Assembly: GCF_020687045.1 (NCBI RefSeq)
Contig: NZ_JAJEPW010000011.1
Location: 1 to 64,000, forward strand
From: Vescimonas cirricatena
GTDB taxonomy: Bacteria > Bacillota > Clostridia > Oscillospirales > Oscillospiraceae
Length of the DNA stretch: 64,000 nt
Reading direction: 5' to 3'
Part shown: piece after piece, positions 42,074-51,897 of the stretch
Numbering within the stretch: position 1 is the stretch's first letter
Layout: every line of letters begins with the position of its first letter
The notes under the pieces: generated by a model
Told to the model about the DNA's origin: nothing
Database searches by the model: none
What the model saw: only the letters and a program-made list of their open reading frames with translations
Made by a program: the position numbers and the translations under genes

Positions 42074-42109
42074 AAAAGTCCTCGAAATCAGATGATTTCG
42101 AGGACTTTT
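42074..42109 (-). terminator. current tRNA-Arg terminator, borne by element 2
   Basis: A 16-17-bp stem (AAAAGTCCTCGAAATC with its complement) directly after the tRNA 3' end, followed on the minus strand by TCTTTTC. Confidence 0.85.
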
Positions 42110-42185
42110 GGCACGCCGTGAGGGATTCGAACCCCCGGCCTTCTGGTCCGTAGCCAGACGCTCTATCCAGCTGAGCTAACGGCGC
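42109..42185 (-). tRNA. tRNA-Arg (anticodon ACG)
   Basis: A complete 77-base cloverleaf with encoded CCA. The D-arm region is TAGCTCAGCTGGATAGAG. The anticodon arm is TCTGG-CTACGGA-CCAGA with anticodon ACG, and the T-arm has TTCGAAT. Its last 45 bases are the attachment site of the tandem elements, and they are supplied by element 2. Confidence 0.96.
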
Positions 42186-42206
42186 GTGTCTCTTGACGAC
42201 TTTGCT

Positions 42207-42235
42207 ATAATACCACGGTCTCCCAGAAAATGCAA
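42207..42235 (-). promoter_or_regulatory. promoter of tRNA-Arg
   Basis: Minus-strand TTGCAT (42230-42235), 17-base spacer, TATTAT (42207-42212), 22 bases before the tRNA. Confidence 0.75.
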
Positions 42236-42309
42236 GTCTTTTTTTCAAAAAATCCAAAAAATTTTTTGGATGGCTTGTTCAGCGAAAGCTGATGGGATTC
42301 TGTGGCGCC

Positions 42310-42338
42310 GTATAAGGAACTTTTCCCCGGGAATACTG
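42310..42338 (+). promoter_or_regulatory. sigma-F/sigma-G type promoter of sigG
   Basis: GTATA (42310-42314), 14-base spacer, GGGAATACTG (42329-42338). This fits the forespore consensus GYATA / GGNNANACTR and suggests activation by sigma-F with autoregulation by sigma-G. Confidence 0.7.
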
Positions 42339-42369
42339 TTTTTATCCAAGTGACGGAGGCAGTAGTGGA

Positions 42370-43140
42370 ATGCAGGGAAAAGTGGAGATCTGCGGCATCA
42401 ACACCGCCAAGCTGGAGGTTCTGAAAAATGACGAAATGACGGAGCTTCTGCGGCGGACCAAGGAGGGAGACATGGCCGCCCGGGAGAAGCTCATCCGGGG
42501 CAACCTGCGGCTGGTGCTGTCGGTGCTCCAGCGATTTGCCAGCCGGGGTGAGAACATGGACGACCTGTTCCAGGTGGGCTGTATCGGCCTCATCAAGGCC
42601 GTTGACAACTTCGATATCAACCAGCCGGTGCGCTTTTCTACCTACGGCGTTCCCATGATCGTGGGGGAGATCCGGCGGTATCTCCGGGACAACAGCGCCA
42701 TCCGGGTGTCCCGAAGCCTGCGGGACACGGCGTATAAGGTCCTCCAGGCCCGGGAGCGTCTGCTGCGCCAGAGTCAGCGGGAGCCTACCGTGGAGCAGCT
42801 GGCCCAGGAGCTGGCCATCCCCCGGGAGGAGGTGGTGCTGGCCATGGATGCCATCGTGGACCCGGTGTCCCTGTACGAGCCCATATACTCCGAGGGCGGC
42901 GACACGGTATGCGTCATGGACCAGGTCAGCGACCGCCGCTGCACCGACGAGAGCTGGATCCAACGCATTGCCCTGAAGGACGCCATCAGCCGCCTGACGC
43001 CCCGGGAGCGCAGCATTCTGATGATGCGCTTCAACCAGGGAAAGACCCAGATGGAGGTTTCGGCGCAGATCGGCATATCCCAGGCCCAGGTGAGCCGCCT
43101 GGAAAAGGGTGCCATCCGCGCCATCAAGAAGGAGCTGTAG
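42370..43140 (+). CDS. sigG: RNA polymerase sporulation sigma factor G
   Basis: 256 residues. SigG drives late forespore genes. The N-terminus KVEICGINTAKLEVLKNDEM matches SigG rather than SigF. Region 2 is LRLVLSVLQRF...DDLFQVGCIGLIKAVDNFD, region 3 RVSRSLRDTAYKVLQARE, and region 4 QMEVSAQIGISQAQVSRLEK. It lies alone, with a forespore-type promoter and a terminator; sigE and spoIIGA, which often precede it, are not upstream in this window because the tRNA-Arg island is there. Confidence 0.95.
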   Translation: MQGKVEICGINTAKLEVLKNDEMTELLRRTKEGDMAAREKLIRGNLRLVLSVLQRFASRGENMDDLFQVGCIGLIKAVDNFDINQPVRFSTYGVPMIVGEIRRYLRDNSAIRVSRSLRDTAYKVLQARERLLRQSQREPTVEQLAQELAIPREEVVLAMDAIVDPVSLYEPIYSEGGDTVCVMDQVSDRRCTDESWIQRIALKDAISRLTPRERSILMMRFNQGKTQMEVSAQIGISQAQVSRLEKGAIRAIKKEL

Positions 43141-43191
43141 CGCATACCGTCTCCCCTGCCCTGCCCGGCAGTCCATCTGCCGCAGGAATAT

Positions 43192-43236
43192 CAAAAGGGC
43201 CTGCTGCCTGCACTTTGCAGACGGCAAGCCCTTTTG
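43192..43236. terminator. terminator between sigG and the flippase gene
   Basis: Stem CAAAAGGGC/GCCCTTTTG (43192-43200 with 43228-43236) with inner pairing, usable in both directions for the converging genes. Confidence 0.7.
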
Positions 43237-43251
43237 GCTGCTTGAACGATA

Positions 43252-44808
43252 TTATGCCCTTCTGCGGCGCTTGCGGCGGAACTTGTCCAGCACGCCGGTG
43301 ACGATGCCCCGCTCGTAGCGGTTCATGCCGAACAGCCACAGGCTGGCGGCGTAGACAGCAACGAATACGCAGCCCCAGATGAGAATATCCAGATACCCGG
43401 ACACCGGGGCCAGCACGGCGATAAGCACCGCCACGATGGCGGGTACCAGCATGGACGGCAGCAGCCGGGCGATGCGGACCCAGAACCAGCGGACATCCAG
43501 GCCCACATGGCGGCGGAAATACCAGTTGATGGGAAGGACGTTCCCCACCACCGTGATAAACAGGATGGACCCGGCCACGCCCACCAGGCCGCCGTATTTG
43601 CACAGGGGGATCATCAGCCCCACATTGACGGCGGCGGCGGCCAGATAGACCCAGGCCCGGAACCGGTGCATATTCTTGGCCCGGAGGATCTCCAGCCCCA
43701 CAAACTGGATGGCGGAGACGATGGTGCTGGCAAACAGCAGCAGGGCCACGGGATAGTCCACGGCAAACTGCTCCTTGCCGCCGGCCCACAGGATCACAAA
43801 GGGACGGCCCACCGCCACAAAGCCCAGGAACACCGCCATCAGCATGATGAACTGCAGGCGTCCGGCCTTGGTCATCAGCCGGGTCAGCTCCCGGTTGGAG
43901 TCGCCCTCCGCCACCATCCGATGGACCCGGGGGATCAGCACATTGGAGATGGCCATGGCAAAGGACAGATAGTACACGTTCAGCTGGTTGGCGCTGTAGT
44001 ATACGCCGGACAGCTCCGCGCCATGGATCCAGGTGGTCATCAGGGTGCCGATGCCGTAGTTCAGCTGGTCCACCACCACCGCCAGGAAAATGTAGAACGT
44101 GAAGCCCATCATGTTCTTCATCAGCGGCAGGTCGTAAGTCCGGAAGGACACCGGCATTTTCAGCACCGCGAAGCAGTAGGCCATATACGTCAGGCCGCAC
44201 ACGATGGTCAGCACCAGCGAAAGCGTGGCAATGGCCGGGGAGCGGAAGCCCAACAGCAGCAGGGGAATGGAGATCAGCGGACTGAGCACGGATTTGGCCA
44301 TGGTGACAGCCTTCAGGAACAGATACCGCTCGTGGATGTTCACATGGGACTCAAAAACGCTGAAGGGGAAGGACAGAGCCGCGTTTAGGGTCATGATCCG
44401 CAGGAGCTTTGCGCCCAGGGCCAGTTCCTCCGGGGCCCACTTGGTGCCGAACACCATCTGGGGATGGGCGGCCAGAAAGAAGCCCAGGGCCAGCAGCACC
44501 AGTCCCAGCAGCGACAGGGTCACCAGGAACATGCCGTTGAGCTTTGCCATTTCCCGCCGGTCCTTGGCCACCTTGGCCTGGGAATAGTAGCGGATATAGG
44601 CGCTGCCCAGGCCCATGCTCAGCAGCAGCAGGTAGGAGATGATGGGCCCCACCGCGCCGTATACACCGTATTCCGTTTCGCCCAGCCGGCCCAGCATAAT
44701 GGGCGTATAGATCAGCGAGATCAGCGTGCTCAGGCCCATGGACACATAGGACAGCACCGCTCCCAGCCGCACTTGATTCACTTGCAAGGGTCCACCCTCT
44801 TTCTGCAT
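43252..44808 (-). CDS. polysaccharide flippase/oligosaccharide translocase (MurJ/Wzx-like)
   Basis: 518 residues with about 14 hydrophobic segments. The start (VRLGAVLSYVSMGLSTLISL) and GLGSAYIRYYSQ fit the Wzx/MATE-like polysaccharide biosynthesis family, which flips lipid-linked sugars across the membrane. The C-terminus is very basic (FRRKRRRRA). The start is uncertain. The promoter at 44818-44846 predicts an RNA beginning about three bases before the ATG at 44808, so TTG at 44787 or GTG at 44781, both after AGAGGGTGG, may be used instead. No sugar transferase genes are adjacent, so the substrate is unknown. Confidence 0.85.
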   Translation of the reverse strand: MQKEGGPLQVNQVRLGAVLSYVSMGLSTLISLIYTPIMLGRLGETEYGVYGAVGPIISYLLLLSMGLGSAYIRYYSQAKVAKDRREMAKLNGMFLVTLSLLGLVLLALGFFLAAHPQMVFGTKWAPEELALGAKLLRIMTLNAALSFPFSVFESHVNIHERYLFLKAVTMAKSVLSPLISIPLLLLGFRSPAIATLSLVLTIVCGLTYMAYCFAVLKMPVSFRTYDLPLMKNMMGFTFYIFLAVVVDQLNYGIGTLMTTWIHGAELSGVYYSANQLNVYYLSFAMAISNVLIPRVHRMVAEGDSNRELTRLMTKAGRLQFIMLMAVFLGFVAVGRPFVILWAGGKEQFAVDYPVALLLFASTIVSAIQFVGLEILRAKNMHRFRAWVYLAAAAVNVGLMIPLCKYGGLVGVAGSILFITVVGNVLPINWYFRRHVGLDVRWFWVRIARLLPSMLVPAIVAVLIAVLAPVSGYLDILIWGCVFVAVYAASLWLFGMNRYERGIVTGVLDKFRRKRRRRA

Positions 44809-44817
44809 ATCCGAGTT

Positions 44818-44846
44818 ATTATACCGGGTTTTCCGGGCTATGTAAA
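44818..44846 (-). promoter_or_regulatory. promoter of the flippase gene
   Basis: Minus-strand TTTACA (44841-44846), 17-base spacer, TATAAT (44818-44823). Confidence 0.7.
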
Positions 44847-44881
44847 GAGTCCGTCAAGTGAATTCATGAAAATGTCACAAA

Positions 44882-44937
44882 CTGGGACAGGCTGGGACAG
44901 GCTGAGACAAGCCGGGACAAACCGGGACAAGCCGGGG
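44882..44937. repeat. 10-bp tandem repeat (5.5 units)
   Basis: Units CTGGGACAGG, CTGGGACAGG, CTGAGACAAG, CCGGGACAAA, CCGGGACAAG, then a partial CCGGGGTCA. It lies between the small membrane protein stop and the flippase promoter. Confidence 0.9.
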
Positions 44938-45195
44938 TCATGCGCGGAAATAGCCGTACAGCTCGATGATGGCGAAAAGGATGTTCAGCAGGCCGAAGGC
45001 GAAGATCAGGGTCACGGCGGCCTTCTGGCTGGAGCGGCTGCGGTCCATGCCGGAGGCCAGCAGGAGCATGGCCCCCGCCAGAGCCAGAGCCGAGACACCG
45101 GGGATATACACCACCGCCAGCTGCCGCAGCAGCCAGAAGATCACGGCTACGGCCAGTAGGAGCATGGATAATCTGCGCTTGGTTTCCAATTTCAT
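44938..45195 (-). CDS. small three-helix membrane protein
   Basis: 85 residues: MKLETKRRLSMLLLAVAVIF (helix 1), VYIPGVSALALAGAMLLLAS (helix 2), then AAVTLIFAFGLLNILFAIIE (helix 3). A basic segment (MDRSRSSQK) separates helices 2 and 3. AGGAGG precedes the ATG at 45195. No family is recognised; it is a plausible real gene by ribosome site and composition. Confidence 0.7.
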   Translation of the reverse strand: MKLETKRRLSMLLLAVAVIFWLLRQLAVVYIPGVSALALAGAMLLLASGMDRSRSSQKAAVTLIFAFGLLNILFAIIELYGYFRA

Positions 45196-45283
45196 GAAAA
45201 ACCTCCTGATTTTTTCTATTAGTCTACCGAATTTTCCCGGAAAATACAAGAGCCTTCGTTGAATTTGCATAAATTTGCAGAAA

Positions 45284-45309
45284 AGCGGCACGGCTTACGC
45301 CGTGCCGCT
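45284..45309 (-). terminator. terminator after the zinc-ribbon gene at 45328
   Basis: A perfect 11-bp stem (45284-45294 with 45299-45309) followed on the minus strand by TTTTCTG. Confidence 0.75.
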
Positions 45310-45327
45310 ATCCGTACAGCAAACCGG

Positions 45328-45549
45328 TTATTCCGGGTCGTAGGCAATGGTTACCATCCGGCAGGCGGCGCACCGCTGGGCCGGAACGTGGTCCGTTTCC
45401 GAGTGGGGGGCCTTTCCCAGAAGCAGGAAGCCCGGGCAGCCCACGGCCGCGCCCATGGGCCGGTTCTCCGTCACCCAGCACACGCCGCCTCGGCCCATAG
45501 CCCGGACAAAGCCGGACTGCATCTCGTTTCCACAGCAGGGACATTTCAT
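45328..45549 (-). CDS. small zinc-binding protein (PF20097/DUF6487-like)
   Basis: 73 residues. KCPCCGNEMQSGFVRAMGRG at the start and RCAACRMVTIAYDPE at the end supply two CxxC pairs. The spacing and the G-x-V-x-W-like middle (GGVCWVTENRP) fit the small PF20097-type family of unknown function, common in Clostridia. The ATG at 45549 follows GGAGGTACC. Confidence 0.75.
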   Translation of the reverse strand: MKCPCCGNEMQSGFVRAMGRGGVCWVTENRPMGAAVGCPGFLLLGKAPHSETDHVPAQRCAACRMVTIAYDPE

Positions 45550-45689
45550 GGTAGGTACCTCCTCTTGCTCATTATGCTTTATACTTTCCATCATATGATA
45601 TATGTTGCTATTATATTACCATAAATACAATATATAAATGTGAACAATGTAAGAACAAACCATAAAAAATATATGAAAAAATTATAAAA

Positions 45690-45719
45690 TGACAGCCACT
45701 TGCAGACAAGCGGCTGTCA
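45690..45719 (-). terminator. terminator of the hydrogenase operon
   Basis: Stem TGACAGCC...GGCTGTCA (13 bp, 45690-45702 with 45707-45719) followed on the minus strand by TTTTATAATTTTTT. Confidence 0.85.
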
Positions 45720-45733
45720 CTTTTGACGGAATA

Positions 45734-47463
<1,730 letters not shown>

Positions 47464-47470
<7 letters not shown>

Positions 47471-49302
47471 TTGATATCTCGACCTCCTCTGAAAATGCCG
47501 TAGCCAAAGTGATCGCACCGCAGGCAGCGGGAGGCCTCGGTGACGGCGCCCTCCTCGGTGAGACCGCACTCGATGTCCTCAAAGTCGCACTTGCGCTCAC
47601 AGGCCTGGCGCTCGGTGGTGTTGATGCGCCCGTGGGGCGGGCGGTTGTTCAGCCGGGGAGCCGGGATGTCCACGTCCACCCGGATCTCATGGTGGAAGCC
47701 CAGGTGCTCGTCGATGTTGGCGGCAGCCACCTTTCCGGCGGCAATGGCCCGGATGGCGGTGGCGGGGCCGGTGACGCAGTCGCCGCCGGCAAAGATGTTG
47801 TCCATATCGTTGACCTGACCGGACAGGGCGGCCACCAGCCGTCCGCCGCGGGTAATGGGCACGCCGGCCTGGTCAAAGCCCTGGATCTCGATGCCCTGGC
47901 CGATGGCCACCACGATGATATCCGCCGGGATGCGCACCTGGTCCAGAGCGGCCTTGTTGGGCTTGGGACGTCCGGAGCCGTCCACGTCGCCGATGATCTG
48001 GGGCTGGACCCACAGAGCCCGGGCCACGCCGTCCTCGTCGGCCTCGATGCGGACGGGAGCTGCCAGGGTCATCATCTCCGCCCCCTCGGCGGTGGCTCCT
48101 GCCACCTCGTCAGGCAGGGCCGTCATATCCTCCAGGCGGCGGCGGTACACACAGGTGACCTTGCCGGCCCCCAGGCGGATGGAGCTGCGGGTGACGTCCA
48201 TGGCCACGTTGCCGCCGCCGATGACCACCACCTGCTTGCCGGTGAAGTCGGGCATCACGTCGTCGCCGATGGCCTTGAGCATCTCCACGGCGGACATGAC
48301 GTTCCTGCTGTCCTCGCCGGGAATGCCGGTTTTCTTGTCCTGGTGGGCGCCGATGGCGATGTAGATGCAGTCAAACTGCTTTTCCAGCTCCTCCAGCCAG
48401 ATGTCCCGGCCGATGCGGACGTTGGTGCGGACCTCGATGCCCAGGGACAGGATGGAGTCGATCTCGGCGTCCAGCTTCTCCCGGGGGAAGCGGTAGCTGG
48501 GGATGCCGTAGCGCAGCATGCCGCCCAGCTTGCTGCACTCCTCGAAAATGGTGACCTTATGGCCCATCAGGGCCAGGTAATAGGCGCAGCTGAGGCCGCT
48601 GGGGCCGCCGCCCACGATGGCCACGGTCTTGCCGGTGGCCGGGGCGCAGGGGGGATTGGGCACCACGCCTGCGTGGTCCACGGCATACCGCTTCAGGCCC
48701 CGGATGTTGATGGGATCGTCGATCATATTCCGGCGGCAGCGGGCCTCGCAGGGATGCTCACAGATGTAGGCGCAGGCGGTGGGCATGGGGTTGTCCTTGC
48801 GGATCAGGCGCACGGCGTCGGCGTAGCGCCCGACCCCCACCAGGGCCATGTAGCCCGGGATATCCACCCCCGCCGGACACAGGGCAACGCAGGGCACGGG
48901 ATTCTGGAGGCTTGCCAGGCACCGGTGGTGCTGCACGTGCTCCTCATAGTCGTCCCGGAAGCCCTCCAGGCCATCCACCACCAGGCGGGCGGCGTCCCGG
49001 CCGATGGCGCAGTCAGCGGTGTCCACGATGCTGCGGGCGGTTTTCTCGATGATGCGGACGGTGTCCATGTTGGCGGTGCCGTCCAGCACCTGGGAAATGA
49101 GTTTGGTCAGCTGGCCCAGGCCGATGCGGCAGGGAACGCACTTGCCGCAGGTCTGGGCGTGGCACAGCTGCAGAAACGACAGAGACATTTCCACCGGGCA
49201 CAGGCCCGGAGGGCTGGCGGCGATCCGGCGCTCCACATCGCGGTAAAGACCCTCTACCACGGTCTGAGCCCTGCTGGGGGTTTTGATGTCAAGTCTGCTC
49301 AA
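47464..49302 (-). CDS. NuoF-type FeS domain fused to a GltD-like NAD(P)/FAD oxidoreductase
   Basis: 612 residues. The N-terminal ~110 carry the C-terminal [4Fe-4S] domain of NuoF/HndC (TCGKCVPCRIGLGQL plus DTADCAIG). Next is a Fer4_20-type cluster domain (CVALCPAG, CAYICEHPCEARCRR). Two nucleotide-binding folds follow (VAIVGGGPSGLSCAYYL and VVVIGGGNVAMDVTRSS), as in the glutamate synthase small subunit, and the C-terminus has CERKC...RCLRCD. It lacks the FMN/NADH domain of true NuoF. It probably feeds electrons between NAD(P)H and the hydrogenase. The likely start is TTG at 49302, with GGAAGGAG upstream. Confidence 0.88.
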
Positions 49303-49386
49303 AACAGTTCCACTCCTTCCGTCCGCTTGCGGCGTTTGGCTGTGCGCCGCAGACGGACTGATATTGGTTACAGCTACAGAATGCCA

Positions 49387-49409
49387 CAATTGATTTCAAA
49401 AGTCAATTG
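49387..49409 (-). promoter_or_regulatory. inverted repeat at the hydrogenase operon promoter
   Basis: CAATTGA (49387-49393) and TCAATTG (49403-49409), overlapping a minus-strand TTGACT (49401-49406) that could be the -35. The -10 (CATTCT) is weak, as expected for a regulated promoter. It does not match the Rex consensus well. The rest of 49410-49640 shows nothing else. Confidence 0.45.
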
Positions 49410-49640
49410 TTTCAGAAAAGTTGTCTATCCGATGAGAAATTTTCATAATTGATGAGAAAACATTGCAGAAAAATTCACGGAACCATAGGGCGGCCTGAAA
49501 TTTTGAAATCTTCGGAAACGGCGGAAAACCGGGAACGTTTCCCACTCCATTGCCAAGATTGTGACGAAAATTGTTTCGTATAAATGCAATAAATTTCGGC
49601 ACATGAAAATCAGCCCGGGACAAAGTGTTGCATTTGCATA

Positions 49641-49669
49641 TTGCGGACGGGGCCTGTACATGTTATAGT
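49641..49669 (+). promoter_or_regulatory. promoter of the FTR-like gene
   Basis: TTGCGG (49641-49646), 17-base spacer, TATAGT (49664-49669). Confidence 0.6.
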
Positions 49670-49698
49670 GAGTGTACAAATCAGAAAGGAGGCGCGCC

Positions 49699-49896
49699 AT
49701 GAAGGTTCGGCTCAACGAGGACCGGCAGGTGGTGGACGCCATCCGGGAGGGGTTAAAGCGCACCGGCGGGTACTGCCCGTGCCGCCTGGCCCGGACGGAG
49801 GAAACCCGCTGCATGTGCAAGGAATTCAAAGACCAGATCGCAGACCCCGACTTTGAGGGGTACTGCCACTGCCGTCTGTATTATAAGGAGAAGTAA
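49699..49896 (+). CDS. ferredoxin-thioredoxin reductase catalytic domain-like protein
   Basis: 65 residues. The cysteines CPCR (residues 26-28), CMCKEF (38-42) and CHC (56-58) follow the FTR catalytic beta-chain pattern, with a [4Fe-4S] cluster beside a redox disulfide. True FTR chains are ~100-115 residues, so this is a short form common in anaerobes. It may reduce a thioredoxin using ferredoxin. It lies divergent from the hydrogenase operon, in keeping with ferredoxin-linked redox. AGAAAGGAGG precedes the ATG. Confidence 0.85.
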   Translation: MKVRLNEDRQVVDAIREGLKRTGGYCPCRLARTEETRCMCKEFKDQIADPDFEGYCHCRLYYKEK

Positions 49897-49903
49897 GACC
49901 TGA

Positions 49904-50063
49904 GACTGTCAAAAAATCCGGAAATCTTTCGCCATCGGAAAGGAAGATAGTTACGAAAGAAACCCATCAGGGGTGTCTTTCGCTTGCAATCACAGGTTTT
50001 TCAGAACTTTCTAAGTTCTGAAAAACCGCAAGCAGCTTGTCAAAAAGACTTTTTGACAAGCTG
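49904..50063. repeat. MITE-like dispersed repeat, copy 2
   Basis: 160 bp matching 7634-7794, with the same ends and hairpins. It begins eight bases after the FTR-like stop and may act as its terminator (final hairpin CAGCTTGTCAAAAAG/CTTTTTGACAAGCTG). The remaining bases to 50268 show only short AT-rich palindromes. Confidence 0.8.
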
Positions 50064-50268
50064 CCTGTCCCCCGGTTCACATTGAACCGGGGGATTTTTT
50101 CGCCCGGCGGAGGAGTGCATCATGCCGGTATAATTCCAGCAAATGGCAGGGATGTTTGTCGATAATGACATAATTTAGCGCAATTCTGCGTTTTTATGCA
50201 TTATAGACGATTATAAACGGTATGTTTTGTTGAATTCACAGAAAGCTAACAAATTGATCAAATTTTTG

Positions 50269-50297
50269 TTGCATGGTGCAATATTTGCGAGTAAAGT
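50269..50297 (+). promoter_or_regulatory. promoter of the sodium:solute symporter gene
   Basis: TTGCAT (50269-50274), 17-base spacer, TAAAGT (50292-50297), then AAGAAGGAG before the ATG. Confidence 0.55.
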
Positions 50298-50345
50298 AGT
50301 GAAGTACCCAGCAGGAATCCGGGAAAAAAAGAAGGAGAAAAGCAT

Positions 50346-51827
50346 ATGGAAATTCAAATTCTGCCCCTGATTATCGTTGTCGCATATCTGGTGGGCATGC
50401 TGACCGTGGGCGCCGTGGTCAGCAAGGTCCAGATCAAGAACGCCAAGGACTACATGGTGGCCGGACGCCGCATGGGCCTGTTCATGGTGGCGTTCTCCCT
50501 GTCCGCCAACAACATCGGCGGCGGCTGCACCACGGGCCTGGCCCAGAAGGCCTTCGGCGACTGGGGCCTCAGCGCCGTGTGGTACGTCCTGGCGGCTTCC
50601 ATCGCCATGATCCCCCTGGCCTACTTCGCTCCCAAGATCCGCAAGACCATGGCCGTGACCATCCCCGAGGTGGTGGGCCGCCGGTTCGGCAAGTTCTCCA
50701 GCAACTTCACGGGTATCCTGTCCGTGCTGTCGCTGTTCTGCCTGACCTCCTCCCAGATCGCCGCCTCCGGCGGCGTCATCAACGCCCTGATCCCCTCCAT
50801 TCCCCTGAATGTGTGCCTGATCTTCGCGGGCATCGTCATCATTCTGTACACCACCATGGGCGGCATGATCGCCGACCAGATCTCCGACCTGGTGCAGTTC
50901 GGCATCATCCTGGTGGGCCTGGCCATCGCCACTCCCATCGTGCTGAACCATGCCGGCGGCTGGAGCGCCATCTCTGCGGCTCTGCCCGGTGAGAAGCTGA
51001 ACCTGACCCAGATCGGCTGGGCTTCCATCATCGGCTACATTTTCAACTACTTCTGCACCTTCCTGGCCGGTCCCGAGATGGTCTCCCGCTTTGAGACCGC
51101 CAAGGACGAAAAGACCGCCAAGAACGCTGCGTTTGTCTCCGCTATCCTCATGGCCGCCATGTCCATCTTCCCCACCCTGCTGGGTCTGGCTGCCTTCGCT
51201 CTGCAGGATCAGCTGCCCGGCCTGGCCGAGAACGGCAGCAACGCCATGATGATCGTCACCGGTCATTATGCCCCCGGTGTGGTGACGGGCCTGATCTCCG
51301 CCGCCATCATCTGCGCCACCATGTCCTCCGCCGACTCCAACCTGCTGTGCATGTCCACCATGATCATCAACGACCTGTACACCGGTCTGGGCGGCAAGAA
51401 GCAGCTGACGGACAAGCAGACCATCTTCTATACCCGGGCCTGCAACGTGCTGTCCGCCGTTGTGGCCATGCTGATCTCTCTGTTCGGCGTGTCTATCGTG
51501 GCCATGAACACCTTCGCCTTCGGCATTCGCTGCGCCGGTCCCTTCGCCGCATATGGCCTGGGCCTGGCAGTGCCCAAGGCCACCAAGAACTCCGGTATCA
51601 TCTCCATCATCTGCGGCACCATCGCCTTTGTGGTGTGGCAGATCGTGGGCGGCGGCGGCACCTGGATGTTCCTGATGCCGGTGGTGGCCGGATGCCTGGT
51701 GAGCACCATCTCCTTCTTTGTGGTCAACTGGATCGAGTGGGGCCGCGGCGTGGCCCCCGCCCCCAGCGCCTATCTGACTGACGAGGAAGTCGCCAGAAAG
51801 ATCGCTGAGGAGTCTGTCGGCCGGTAA
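50346..51827 (+). CDS. sodium:solute symporter family protein
   Basis: 493 residues with about 13 membrane helices. SSF features: the first helix VVAYLVGMLTVG, the unwound helix segment DYMVAGRRMGLFMVAFSLSA then NNIGGGCTTGLAQKAF, the helix with TTMGGMIADQISDLVQFGII, and the sodium-site helix ICATMSSADSNLLCMSTMII. It imports an organic solute with sodium; the substrate is unknown. Codon use is strongly biased to C/G-ending codons, suggesting high expression. It is a single-gene unit with its own promoter and terminator. Confidence 0.92.
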   Translation: MEIQILPLIIVVAYLVGMLTVGAVVSKVQIKNAKDYMVAGRRMGLFMVAFSLSANNIGGGCTTGLAQKAFGDWGLSAVWYVLAASIAMIPLAYFAPKIRKTMAVTIPEVVGRRFGKFSSNFTGILSVLSLFCLTSSQIAASGGVINALIPSIPLNVCLIFAGIVIILYTTMGGMIADQISDLVQFGIILVGLAIATPIVLNHAGGWSAISAALPGEKLNLTQIGWASIIGYIFNYFCTFLAGPEMVSRFETAKDEKTAKNAAFVSAILMAAMSIFPTLLGLAAFALQDQLPGLAENGSNAMMIVTGHYAPGVVTGLISAAIICATMSSADSNLLCMSTMIINDLYTGLGGKKQLTDKQTIFYTRACNVLSAVVAMLISLFGVSIVAMNTFAFGIRCAGPFAAYGLGLAVPKATKNSGIISIICGTIAFVVWQIVGGGGTWMFLMPVVAGCLVSTISFFVVNWIEWGRGVAPAPSAYLTDEEVARKIAEESVGR

Positions 51828-51845
51828 AGCATCCCAAATCGAACA

Positions 51846-51878
51846 ACAGCCCCTGCGGGATTTTCCCGCAGGGGCTGT
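51846..51878 (+). terminator. terminator of the symporter gene
   Basis: A 14-bp stem (ACAGCCCCTGCGGG with its complement), followed by CTAACA. It also faces the converging M42 gene. Confidence 0.75.
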
Positions 51879-51897
51879 CTAACATAAGGGGCAGTTT

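Larger units (their letters stand above)
35978..42153. mobile_element. integrative element 2 in tRNA-Arg (~6.1 kb)
   Basis: Bounded by the internal att copy and by the att within the intact tRNA gene. It shares both ends with element 1 but has different cargo on the minus strand: a macro-domain fusion, a 116-residue protein, an ArsC/Spx-like protein, a small HTH protein, a VWA protein, an ADP-ribosylglycohydrolase remnant and a GIY-YIG protein. Its integrase is cut after 45 codons. It may be mobilised in trans by the element-1 integrase, or both may move as one unit from att 1 to att 3. Confidence 0.82.

Noticed and set aside
44882..44937. CRISPR array
   Set aside because: Units of 10 bp without spacers; a simple tandem repeat. 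No cas genes in the window.
49387..49409. Rex-binding site at the hydrogenase promoter
   Set aside because: The palindrome lacks the TTGTTAA...TTAACAA pattern; only a generic operator can be claimed.
47509..49452. 647-codon plus-strand frame over the hydrogenase flavoprotein gene
   Set aside because: Antisense shadow rich in Gly/His/Asp/Val; the minus-strand gene has clear motifs.
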